DNA of 64,000 bases from an uncultured Duncaniella sp. Its GTDB lineage: Bacteria > Bacteroidota > Bacteroidia > Bacteroidales > Muribaculaceae. The translations under genes and the position numbers were made by a program. Location of the stretch: the NCBI GenBank assembly GCA_910586665.1, contig CAJUIX010000004.1, positions 91,991-155,990 of the forward strand, in the 5' to 3' direction. Under the pieces are notes generated by a model. That model had not been told where the DNA came from, searched no databases, and worked only from the letters and a program-made list of their open reading frames with translations. Positions within the stretch are counted from its first letter, which is position 1. The number at the start of each line of letters is the position of its first letter. This document shows, in pieces, positions 52,476 to 61,332 of this stretch.

Positions 52476-53300
52476 ATGCGCACATTGACTCTCAATACCG
52501 AGCCTAAGGCCAACAATGTGATAGATGTCAGATCTATCACGGCGTATTCGCATTATCTCATGATGAAAGCGCAGCTTGCCGGTAATCTACGCTTTGACGG
52601 ACATAAGGTCTCAGAGGAGGAACTGGAGGTTGCAAGGCAATGCTGTGAGTTGTGCGACAAAATCTCACGCCGACTTGGCATCTGTAAGGAAGCCGAGATT
52701 CCCGACCTGCTCGAATGTTACGATATAGCCTACCGCGTAGGGCACAGGCGTTTACCGGACAGCAAATTTATCGACACATACAAACGAAGGGTGCTGAAAG
52801 CATGGAAAACCGACGACAGAGACATCGAGGAAAGCTCAATTTTCAGTATGATTGCCTCCGAGGTAGCATATAATCCCGGAAAAGCCGACCCTGAATACCT
52901 CAAAGCATATCTCTCTCTAAAGAATAAATGGGTTGAAACTCTCCTGAAACACAACCGTTTCTCGGATGTCACGACCAATGAAAACTACCGGCGTCTCGCC
53001 CTCATAATGCGTGAGAACATCGACGGCTATCTGACCGAGGATGAATATTCAGAAGACGTGAAGCGCGGATGGTACGACTACAATCGTGTCGAAGACCTCT
53101 CCACACTCTCCTCCACTCTCCTCCGCAGCTACCGCAACTTTGTTAACTCCCTCCCCTCCGTAGTCATCGACCACGACGAAAAGCAAGCCCTTGACAACCG
53201 CATCCTCGGCGAACTTTCCACGCGCCCCGACCTCGCCCTCCACGACCGCCAAGCCTTCCGCATGACCCTGGAATTCAACCGCGAAATGGCGATGGGGTAA
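52476..53300 (+). CDS. Unknown protein between UpxY and Ugd
   Basis: This 274-residue soluble protein is mostly helical (VSEEELEVARQCCELCDKIS, YLKAYLSLKNKWVETLLKH), with no signal peptide or membrane segment. It follows the UpxY gene by 35 nt and precedes ugd by 52 nt. In Bacteroides the gene in this position is often UpxZ, an inhibitor of the UpxY of other capsule loci. This protein is longer than the usual UpxZ and no convincing UpxZ sequence is seen, so a regulatory role is suggested by position only. Confidence 0.75.
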   Translation: MRTLTLNTEPKANNVIDVRSITAYSHYLMMKAQLAGNLRFDGHKVSEEELEVARQCCELCDKISRRLGICKEAEIPDLLECYDIAYRVGHRRLPDSKFIDTYKRRVLKAWKTDDRDIEESSIFSMIASEVAYNPGKADPEYLKAYLSLKNKWVETLLKHNRFSDVTTNENYRRLALIMRENIDGYLTEDEYSEDVKRGWYDYNRVEDLSTLSSTLLRSYRNFVNSLPSVVIDHDEKQALDNRILGELSTRPDLALHDRQAFRMTLEFNREMAMG

Positions 53301-53352
53301 AGTAGATTAATCAAATCAATCAGACAATTTTCAAAGCCAAATATAATTTGCG

Positions 53353-54708
53353 ATGAAGAAGCATTATAATATAGCCGTGGCCGGCACAGGCTATGTAGGG
53401 CTTTCCATAGCCACACTCCTTGCTCAGCATAACCGCGTAACGGCGGTTGATGTGATTCCAGAGAAGGTGGAGCTGATCAATGCCCGCAAGTCGCCCATTC
53501 AGGACGAATATATCGAGAAATATCTTGCCGAAAATGAGCTTGATTTAACGGCGACACTCGACGGAGCAGCGGCTTATAAGGATGCCGATTTCGTGGTTAT
53601 TGCCGCTCCGACCAATTATGACCCGGTTAAGAATTATTTCGACACACATTGCATCGAGGATGTTATTGATCTGGTACTCAGCGTCAATCCCGATGCCGTG
53701 ATGGTAATTAAATCCACCATCCCGGTCGGCTACTGCCGCAACCTTTACGTCAAATACGCCCAAAAACTAACAGCGTATAACCAACAACCATCAACCGAAA
53801 ACCAACAACCCCACTTCAACCTCCTCTTCTTCCCCGAATTCCTCCGCGAGTCAAAGGCCCTCTACGACAATCTCTATCCCTCGCGAATAATCGCCGGAAT
53901 ACCGAAGATAATCGACCGTCCGGAGTTTGCCGAGGAGAACGCAGCCATAGCAGCCGTCACCGACATCGACCGTATGAACGAGGCGGCGCATACCTTCGCT
54001 GCCCTCCTTCAGCAAGGCGCACTCAAAGAGGACATCCCGACCCTTTACATGGGGATGAAGGAGGCCGAGGCCGTCAAACTCTTCGCCAACACCTACTTGG
54101 CTCTTCGCGTCAGCTACTTCAATGAGCTCGACACATACGCCGAGGTAAAAGGTCTTGACTCACAGGCCATCATCGAGGGCGTCGGACTCGACCCACGTAT
54201 CGGCACCCACTACAACAACCCCTCCTTCGGCTACGGCGGTTACTGCCTCCCCAAGGACACCAAGCAGCTTCTCGCCAACTATGCCGACGTACCCCAGAAC
54301 ATGATGTCGGCAATAGTCGAAAGCAACCGCACCCGCAAGGACTTCATCGCCGACCAGGTGCTCAAAATGGCGGGCTGGTATGACTACTCTCAGCAGAACA
54401 CCTTCGCATCCGCACACGAAGCACCCTGCGTGATAGGGGTCTACCGCCTGACAATGAAGAGTAACTCCGACAACTTCCGCCAGTCGTCAATCCAGGGCGT
54501 CATGAAACGCATCAAGGCCAAAGGCGCGACAGTCATTATCTACGAACCGACTCTCGAGGACGGCTCGACCTTCTTCGGAAGCCGCGTGGTCAACGACCTC
54601 GCCGAATTCAAGCGCCTATCACATGCAATACTTGCAAACAGAACTTCGCAGGAACTGGAGGATGTAAAGGAGAAGATTTATACACGAGACATTTTCGCAA
54701 GGGACTAA
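53353..54708 (+). CDS. ugd: UDP-glucose 6-dehydrogenase-type nucleotide-sugar dehydrogenase
   Basis: This 451-residue enzyme oxidises a UDP-sugar to its uronate with NAD+. The Rossmann motif GTGYVGLSIATLLAQHN starts at residue 11, the dimerisation helix is FNLLFFPEFLRESKALYDN, and the catalytic Cys298 lies in GYGGYCLPKDTKQLL. UDP-glucuronate is the likely product for this capsule. Residues about 137-152 (LTAYNQQPSTENQQPH) are an extra segment just before the FFPEFLRES motif, encoded by a CAACC-type repeat. The gene resembles chromosomal genes in base composition, unlike those that follow. Confidence 0.95.
   Translation: MKKHYNIAVAGTGYVGLSIATLLAQHNRVTAVDVIPEKVELINARKSPIQDEYIEKYLAENELDLTATLDGAAAYKDADFVVIAAPTNYDPVKNYFDTHCIEDVIDLVLSVNPDAVMVIKSTIPVGYCRNLYVKYAQKLTAYNQQPSTENQQPHFNLLFFPEFLRESKALYDNLYPSRIIAGIPKIIDRPEFAEENAAIAAVTDIDRMNEAAHTFAALLQQGALKEDIPTLYMGMKEAEAVKLFANTYLALRVSYFNELDTYAEVKGLDSQAIIEGVGLDPRIGTHYNNPSFGYGGYCLPKDTKQLLANYADVPQNMMSAIVESNRTRKDFIADQVLKMAGWYDYSQQNTFASAHEAPCVIGVYRLTMKSNSDNFRQSSIQGVMKRIKAKGATVIIYEPTLEDGSTFFGSRVVNDLAEFKRLSHAILANRTSQELEDVKEKIYTRDIFARD
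53779..53810 (+). repeat. In-frame CAACC-type direct repeat inside ugd
   Basis: Two copies of AACCAACAACC (53779-53789 and 53800-53810) start 21 bp apart, with a related ATCAACC between them. They encode the NQQPSTENQQP insertion without breaking the frame. Confidence 0.75.
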
Positions 54709-54746
54709 AGCGAATCAAACTTATTACCCTGATATTGTAATCTATA

Positions 54747-56204
54747 ATGGCTTCCGTCAAAGGTAATATAATACTTAACGGAATAAACACATTGACAGGG
54801 ATTCTTTTCCCGGTTATTACATTCCCGTATGCAGCGCGAGTGCTGTTGCCGGATGGTATTGGAGCTATAAACTTTTTGAATTCCATTATTGGATATATTG
54901 TACTTCTGACAAGTCTCGGAATTCCAATGTATGCAGTGAAGGAGGTGGCCAAATATCGGGATAATAAGATTGAAAGAGATAAGATTACGGTTGAAATCAT
55001 CATACTCAGTACTATCTTGTGCCTGTTCGGATATGTGGCGGTTTGGATATTGGCAAGGTATGTTCCGCAGATACACCAGCAGGCAGCCTTGTTCTATATA
55101 CTCAGCCTGACAATCGTATTCACCTCGATTGGCGTCAATTGGTTCTATCAAGGAATAGAGGATTTTAAGTTTATAACGATACGGGCTATTATAATACGGA
55201 CGTTGGCGGCTATAGCCTTGTTTGTCTTCGTAAAAGATAAATCAGATCTTCTGATTTATGGCATGATAATAGTCGGATCTACAGTCGGAAACAATTTCAT
55301 AAATTTCATTCATCTGCGCAGACATATCGGACTAAACCTTATAAAAATAAAGGAACTCAAGATAATAAGACATTTAAAACCTGCATTTCAGGTATTTATG
55401 CTTAATCTAATTATTAGTCTATATATCCAGCTGAACTCTATTATGCTCGGGTTCATGTCGGGAGATGAGGCTGTAGGATACTTCACAGCCGGAACTAAAA
55501 TCACGCATATCGGACTGACAATCATATCATCTATTGGAACCGTATTATTGCCCCGATGTTCGCATCTGTTACAAATCGGAGACCATGATGGTTTTGCATC
55601 GGTCATAAAGAAATCGCTTAATCTTACATTGGCTCTATCTCTTCCAATGATGGCTGGATTGATGCTTTTGGCCGTACCCATCACAATGGTATTCTGCGGA
55701 AAAGAATATGTAGCTTCTATCCCGATTTTATATCTTAACGCACCTATCGTAGTATTCGTCTCTTTGACAAATGTAATAGGAATACAGATTCTTTATCCTA
55801 TGGATAAGGTTAAAATCGTAATCATGAGTGTCACAGCGGGTGCAATATTAAATCTCATACTAAACTTCATTTTAATACCACTTTATAGTGCCATTGGAGC
55901 AGCTATCTCAACGCTTATAGCTGAATACACTGTGTTGATTATACAGTTGGGAAAAGGCAGAAAGTTTTATCCATTTGGATTAAAATCATTACTTAGCTTA
56001 AAATATGTGTTAGCAACTACTATAATGGTTGCTACCGTCTATATTTCAACCGTTATTACAAATTCCTATGTGGCCAAACTTATAGTCGGAGTAGTCGTTG
56101 GAGTTTCTGTCTATGGGGCAATATTGTTAATCCTAAAAGATGAAATAGCTCTTCAATCATATAATTCGCTAAAGACGGTTTTTAAACGCATATTATTGAT
56201 ATGA
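54747..56204 (+). CDS. wzx: Wzx-type oligosaccharide flippase of the capsule locus
   Basis: This 485-residue membrane protein has about 12-14 helices. The polysaccharide-flippase N-terminus (NIILNGINTLTGILFPVITF, PYAARVLLPDGIGAINF) places it in the MOP superfamily. It should flip the undecaprenyl-linked repeat unit to the periplasmic face for polymerisation. From this gene onward the DNA is clearly more AT-rich. Its TGA (56202-56204) overlaps an ATG at 56201 that is the natural start of the next gene if the C tract were one base longer. Confidence 0.93.
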   Translation: MASVKGNIILNGINTLTGILFPVITFPYAARVLLPDGIGAINFLNSIIGYIVLLTSLGIPMYAVKEVAKYRDNKIERDKITVEIIILSTILCLFGYVAVWILARYVPQIHQQAALFYILSLTIVFTSIGVNWFYQGIEDFKFITIRAIIIRTLAAIALFVFVKDKSDLLIYGMIIVGSTVGNNFINFIHLRRHIGLNLIKIKELKIIRHLKPAFQVFMLNLIISLYIQLNSIMLGFMSGDEAVGYFTAGTKITHIGLTIISSIGTVLLPRCSHLLQIGDHDGFASVIKKSLNLTLALSLPMMAGLMLLAVPITMVFCGKEYVASIPILYLNAPIVVFVSLTNVIGIQILYPMDKVKIVIMSVTAGAILNLILNFILIPLYSAIGAAISTLIAEYTVLIIQLGKGRKFYPFGLKSLLSLKYVLATTIMVATVYISTVITNSYVAKLIVGVVVGVSVYGAILLILKDEIALQSYNSLKTVFKRILLI

Positions 56205-57327
56205 CGCAATTTACCCCCCCTATAATAACACGCCTCGCTCTCCGTCACATCGGCATGAGGAATGGATTGACATGGCTAAAGTATTAACAATGTTGTTGGT
56301 TATAATAGGGCATTCACATTATTATTCAATTGAAACAGGCTTTGGTGGAATATCGCATTTGACGAATAGCCCTACGATAGAATCAATGATTTTCCGAGTA
56401 ATAAACTTCTTAATTGGTTTTATTTACAGTTTCCATATGCCTTTTTTCATGGCACTATCTGGGATGACCTATTTCATCACATATAATCCTCAAAAAACAT
56501 TCTGGCATATGGCCGCAAAAAAAGCAAAACGTCTTCTAATTCCATTTTTAGGAGTCACAGTGTTTTTATCTGTTCCTCTTAAATATTTTTCAGGATACTG
56601 GGACCAATCTGCTAATATGTTTTATGATATTTTAGTAGGTCAATTTTTATTGTTCGGCAATAGTCATCTTTGGTTTGTAGTGAGCTTGTTTTTGATAATA
56701 ATTATCTACACTCTGCTAGTTAAAGCTAGATTGCCACAAAGTATACTATTTTGGGGGATATGTCTTATCTTTGGTTACATAGGCCTTTGGCTGGAACGCA
56801 AAGGATGCTATTTAGGTGTTTCGGGAGCGTTGAAAAATTTTATATATTTTGCCATAGGTGTGAGATGCTTCAATCGGACAAAATCCATTCACCCGAAAGG
56901 TAATATGATTCTATTGTCATGGATTTTGATGGTTGTTACCTACATGGCCATATTATATTTTACTAAAAGCCAACCCGAATTAAAACGTCTGAAATTCATC
57001 ACTTATATTCCAATGGCAATATGGGGTGGAATAAATATGGTTCTGCTTTCAAAATTTATTATTTCTTCAACGACTTTAGTCAAAACACGCTTATATAAGA
57101 GTCTTGCCAGTAATAGTTATGGTCTATACCTCTATTCGGACCCTTTTAACTATATATTGATAACTGCTTTAGTCATGCTTTTTGGGGACGACATAGCTGG
57201 AAATAATTCAATCAGTCTATTGGCTTTTACTTTGAGAGTGATTTTGTCCCTAGGATTCGCATATTTAATAATTTGGCTGATATCAGCAATAAGTCGGATA
57301 TCCATTCCCCAATATTCACTTAAATAA
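56201..57327 (+). CDS. Acyltransferase-3-type membrane protein, start out of frame at a C7 tract
   Basis: In the given sequence the readable frame begins at ATG 56272 (351 residues, MAKVLTMLLVIIGHSHYY), ending at 57327, with about 10 hydrophobic segments (SFHMPFFMALSGMTYFITY, LFGNSHLWFVVSLFLIIII). These enzymes O-acetylate or otherwise acylate surface glycans. The family usually has a [R/E]-WID-xAK start, and HRHEEWIDMAK is present in frame just upstream of ATG 56272, with no start codon in frame. The ATG at 56201 overlaps the wzx stop (ATGA) and leads into CCCCCCC (56214-56220). With C7 it gives a 28-residue product; with C8 it reads through HEEWIDMAK into the full protein. The locus thus looks OFF, or reduced to the internal start. 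Confidence 0.85.
56214..56220 (+). repeat. C7 homopolymer at the start of the acyltransferase gene
   Basis: Seven cytosines at codons 5-7 of the frame beginning ATG 56201. One additional C would restore the full acyltransferase frame. Confidence 0.85.
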
Positions 57328-57343
57328 TATAATTCTCGATTAT

Positions 57344-58471
57344 ATGAATAAATATGATTATCTAATAGTTGGAGCCGGTTTATTCGGAGCAACTTTTGCG
57401 CATATTGCACGATTGCATGGGAAGCGATGTCTTGTTATTGACAAACGACCTCATGCAGGAGGCAATATTTATTGCGAAGAAATCGAAGGCATTTATGTCC
57501 ATAAATATGGTGCGCATATTTTCCATACATCCGACAAAGAAGTCTGGGATTTCGTAAACTCGATAGTTCCATTTAACCGATATACCAACTCTCCGGTAGC
57601 ACTTGCCCCCGATGACCGACTCTACAACCTTCCGTTCAATATGAACACATTTTATCAGATGTGGGGTGTGAAGACTCCGGAAGAGGCACAGGCCAAACTT
57701 GAAGAGCAACGCAAGGAGTCCGTAGATAGAATGAAAGCAGAGGGAATAACTGAGCCTCGTAATCTAGAGGAACAGGCTCTTACCCTTATAGGCAAAGATA
57801 TTTATGAGCAGCTGATTAAAGGTTATACTGAGAAACAATGGGGAAGGAAATGCACAGAGCTACCTGCATTTATCATACGCAGACTTCCTGTTCGCATGAC
57901 ATTCGACAACAATTATTTCAACGATTCATATCAAGGCATCCCTATCGGAGGCTATAACAAACTGATAGATGGCTTACTCGAGGGAGTAGAAGTGAGGCTC
58001 GATACTAACTTTTTCGAGAATCGAGAACGTTGGGAAACCGTTGCAGAGAAGATAGTATTTACTGGTAAGATCGATGAATTCTATGACTACCGCTTCGGCA
58101 AATTAGAATACCGAACAGTGCGCTTCGAGACAGAAACTCTTGATGAAGCCAATCATCAGGGAAATGCTGTAGTCAACTACACCTCCTCCGACGTTCCTTT
58201 CACCCGCATAATCGAGCACAAGCACTTTGAAACATTCGGCAATGCCGTATATGATAATCCAAAGACTGTAATATCCAAGGAATACTCAACCGAATGGCAG
58301 GACGGCATGGAGTCTTTCTATCCCGTCAATGATTCCAGAAATCAAGCCGTTTATGAACAGTATAAAATGCTCGCCGACCGCGAACCTAATGTAATATTTG
58401 GCGGACGCCTCGCCGAATATAAATACTATGACATGGCACCTATCATACGCCAAGTCTTCAATATTTTTTAA
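57344..58471 (+). CDS. glf: UDP-galactopyranose mutase
   Basis: This 375-residue flavoenzyme converts UDP-galactopyranose to UDP-galactofuranose. It begins with the FAD-binding DYLIVGAGLFGATFAHIA, then DKRPHAGGNIYCEE and YGAHIFHTSDKEVWDFVN. The substrate-binding part includes GYTEKQWGRKCTELPAF, and the C-terminus has NVIFGGRLAEYKYYDM. It indicates a galactofuranose-containing polysaccharide. Length is normal and the frame is intact. Confidence 0.96.
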   Translation: MNKYDYLIVGAGLFGATFAHIARLHGKRCLVIDKRPHAGGNIYCEEIEGIYVHKYGAHIFHTSDKEVWDFVNSIVPFNRYTNSPVALAPDDRLYNLPFNMNTFYQMWGVKTPEEAQAKLEEQRKESVDRMKAEGITEPRNLEEQALTLIGKDIYEQLIKGYTEKQWGRKCTELPAFIIRRLPVRMTFDNNYFNDSYQGIPIGGYNKLIDGLLEGVEVRLDTNFFENRERWETVAEKIVFTGKIDEFYDYRFGKLEYRTVRFETETLDEANHQGNAVVNYTSSDVPFTRIIEHKHFETFGNAVYDNPKTVISKEYSTEWQDGMESFYPVNDSRNQAVYEQYKMLADREPNVIFGGRLAEYKYYDMAPIIRQVFNIF

Positions 58472-58477
58472 ATAACC

Positions 58478-59373
58478 ATGTCACGCCACGCCTACTGTAT
58501 AATTGCACATACAGATTCATATTGCCTTCAGACTTTAATTGATTTGCTTGACGATGAACGTAATGATATAATATTATTGTTTGACAAGAAAGCTCCAATT
58601 GATCAATTTACTAATATTAGATCAAAAAAGAGTCGTATAGTCACCCCCCCCAATTGGTTGATATTCAGTGGGGTGACATATCTCAGCTGAAGGCAGAATT
58701 GTCGTGCTTTAAAACTGCGATACAAGTCGATAACTACAAATATATTCATTTAATCTCGGGACAGGATCTCCCATTAAAGAATCAAAATCACATTCACGAA
58801 TTTTTCGACAAACTGCCTTCAGGCACCAACATGATTGGCTTTGCCTCTAGTGAGTTTAATAAGGAAGACTTGGCTGAGAAGACTGATTACTACCACTTTT
58901 TCATAAGTAGATATCGGTATCCAATTAGATTTATAAGGAAGATATTAACCAAGTACCGTAATTCTATTGTCCGATTGCAAAAACTTATAGGTTTTAAACG
59001 TAGGTGGAATTTGAAGTTATATAAAGGCTGTAATTGGGTTTCAATAACCCCGGAATTTGCTAAGTTCCTTGTAGAGAATGAGGATTTAATCGAAAAAAAA
59101 TTCCGATATGTACCATGTGCCGATGAAATATATAAGCAAACATTGATTATGTCATCTCCGTTCAAAGACACTGTTTACGACATGAGACTCGATTTTGCCG
59201 GAATGACACGCAAAATCGATTGGACAAGAGGATGTCCATACACATGGAATGAATACGATTTCAATGAATTGATAACCTCTGAATCATTGTTTGCTAGAAA
59301 GTTTTCAAGCATTATTGATAAAAAGATAATCGACAGGATTAAAGAAAATATATTAAACAATGAACAACAATAA
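58478..59373 (+). CDS. GT14-like (core-2/I-branching type) glycosyltransferase, frameshifted at a C8 tract
   Basis: The first frame (58478-58690) gives 70 residues: RHAYCIIAHTDSYCLQTLID, then DKKAPIDQF, RSKKSRIVTPPN and soon a stop. The rest of the same protein (VDIQWGDISQLKAELSCFKT, YIHLISGQDLPLKNQNHIHE, GCNWVSITPEFAKFL) lies in the next frame from 58654 to 59373. The break is at CCCCCCCC (58644-58651). With nine C the frames join as SRIVTPPQLVDIQWGD, giving about 299 residues of normal GT14-like order. As read, the gene makes only the short product. The enzyme should add a branching sugar, often GlcNAc-like; the actual sugar is unknown. Confidence 0.88.
58644..58651 (+). repeat. C8 homopolymer within the GT14-like gene
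   Basis: Eight cytosines at codons 56-58. One additional C joins both halves of the glycosyltransferase. Confidence 0.9.
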
Positions 59374-60196
59374 ACGACCTCGGATAAAGATACTTGTGGC
59401 GTGCCATAAATCCGATCCAAATATACGACAGGATGATATCTACATGCCGATTCAAGTAGGCAAAGCTCTCCACCCTGAACTCGACCTCGGTTTTCAGTGT
59501 GACAACACTGGTGACAACATTTCCGATAAAAACGGCTCGTATTGCGAACTCACCGCTCTTTATTGGGCTTGGAAAAATTTGCCAAAGGACATTGAATATG
59601 TAGGACTAGCACATTATCGCAGATATTTAGATATAAATGATAGAATAATAGATAGGATACAAGAAGGATTAATAGTTATTCCAAGGATAAAAGCTTTAAA
59701 CACAGATTTATTTACTGATATATCTCTATATACATCAATGGAAGATGCATGTATGCTGTTAAACAGCATATTGGACATAGTCCCGGCGAAAAGGGATATT
59801 GTTGTTGATTACTTTTTCAATAATAATAAATTGTCGCAATATAATATGTTCTTGATGAATTGTGATGATTTTAATGATTATTGTACTTTTGTATTCAAAA
59901 TTATAGGGGCATATGAGGCAATTAGCTTTACATATCCATATACCAGACAAAGACGTGTAGTTGGGTATTTATCGGAATCATTATTGGGGCTTTGGATTAA
60001 GATTAATAATAAGTCCTTCTTGCAGAGGAATGTTGAAGGCCTAAAAAGTTCCTCTTTTAAAGATAAGATCCGAAATTTTCAAAATGATATTGCTTTTAAA
60101 ATATATCATTTTGGTCGAAAAAGCAAAAATATTTTTTATCCTGAGCCAGTTAAAGTAGGGTTCAAAATTGATGGTATAAATTTGGATAATTTATAA
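59360..60196 (+). CDS. DUF4422 family glycosyltransferase
   Basis: This 278-residue protein matches DUF4422: KILVACHKSDPNIRQDDIYM, PIQVGKALHPELDLGFQCDN, the SDKNGSYCELTALYWAWKN motif and YVGLAHYRRYLDI. Members occur in capsule and LPS loci as probable galactosyl- or other hexosyltransferases. It overlaps the 3' end of the GT14-like gene by 14 nt, which supports that gene's long frame as the real end of a translated unit. Confidence 0.9.
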   Translation: MNNNKRPRIKILVACHKSDPNIRQDDIYMPIQVGKALHPELDLGFQCDNTGDNISDKNGSYCELTALYWAWKNLPKDIEYVGLAHYRRYLDINDRIIDRIQEGLIVIPRIKALNTDLFTDISLYTSMEDACMLLNSILDIVPAKRDIVVDYFFNNNKLSQYNMFLMNCDDFNDYCTFVFKIIGAYEAISFTYPYTRQRRVVGYLSESLLGLWIKINNKSFLQRNVEGLKSSSFKDKIRNFQNDIAFKIYHFGRKSKNIFYPEPVKVGFKIDGINLDNL

Positions 60197-60201
60197 TATT
60201 G

Positions 60202-61320
60202 ATGGAACCAGCTTCGTCCATATTATATCCATTTGTGTTTTTCAATTTTGGGGTATTAATATACCTTTTTAACTTGAAATATTCAAATGGCTATTTATAT
60301 TTATCTAAAAGATTATCATATAGGTCTTTATATATCATATTATGCCTATTGTTAAGCGTTTTTGCAACTTATGACGGGGATTGGTGGCATTATAAAGAAA
60401 ACGTTGAAGAATTGTATAATAACCCGGAAATGGAATCACATATGGAAACTATTCATGTTTTCATTATGGGAACATTTTCATTCGGTTTCAATATTATATG
60501 GCGTTTGATCATTTGGTCTCTACAGTTGCTATTTATCTATCTTTCATTTCGAAGATTAAAGATGGATAATCTATTGACATGGGTCACATATACGATATTA
60601 TTTTGTGCATATTACTCATCTTTAGGGAGAGTCGGATTAGCATCATCAATACAATTTTATGGGCTTTCTTGTTTAATAATGCTGGGAAAACGAAAATTCC
60701 TATCATTTTGTAATGGCTTAATTTGGATTGCCATTTCATTATTTTTTCATAAAAGTGTATTTATAACTGTTCTGCCAGCATTAATTGCCCTGGTCCCACA
60801 AAAAAAATATTTTATACTTTTTTATTTCCTTTTTATACCTTTGCTAGTGCCTGTATTCCAATATTATCTCGCAGATTATTTATTAAACAGTAGTGATGTT
60901 AATGGAAGTGTTATGCGATATGTCAATGAAGAAACAGAAGCGAGAGGTATAGGGATACAAATGTTTAATTACATCTTTAGAGTTACGTTGTTTGGAACGT
61001 ATTTTACTTCCCTATATGAATGGTTGAGAGGTGATTATTTACCTCGTTTTATTAAGGTTATGATAGTATATACAACATTCATATTAATGATATATTTAAT
61101 TATATACTTGTCATTGACCTTTATCGGAATCGGAAGTTCGGATATTGCAACAAGGGTATTAATTATGGCCACTTTCCCAAATGTCATATTATATTCCTAT
61201 TTGTTCTCTGAAAAGAAACATACCATAATACTGGGATTATTAGGATTACTTAGTATAATTGCGATTAATTATAGAATATTCTATGCATATTACCTATATA
61301 ATCTCGGTGTCGGAATTTAA
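60202..61320 (+). CDS. EpsG-like membrane protein, probable capsule polymerase
   Basis: This protein of about 372 residues has around 10 hydrophobic segments and the EpsG/Wzy-like pattern ATYDGDWWHYKENVEELYNN, then INYRIFYAYYLYNLGVGI at the end. EpsG family members occupy the Wzy position in Bacteroidetes and Gram-positive loci and are thought to polymerise the repeat unit. It is the only polymerase candidate between wzx and the right end of the window. The start ATG 60202 was chosen over the adjacent TTG. Very AT-rich. Confidence 0.85.
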   Translation: MEPASSILYPFVFFNFGVLIYLFNLKYSNGYLYLSKRLSYRSLYIILCLLLSVFATYDGDWWHYKENVEELYNNPEMESHMETIHVFIMGTFSFGFNIIWRLIIWSLQLLFIYLSFRRLKMDNLLTWVTYTILFCAYYSSLGRVGLASSIQFYGLSCLIMLGKRKFLSFCNGLIWIAISLFFHKSVFITVLPALIALVPQKKYFILFYFLFIPLLVPVFQYYLADYLLNSSDVNGSVMRYVNEETEARGIGIQMFNYIFRVTLFGTYFTSLYEWLRGDYLPRFIKVMIVYTTFILMIYLIIYLSLTFIGIGSSDIATRVLIMATFPNVILYSYLFSEKKHTIILGLLGLLSIIAINYRIFYAYYLYNLGVGI

Positions 61321-61332
61321 AAAAATAGGTTT

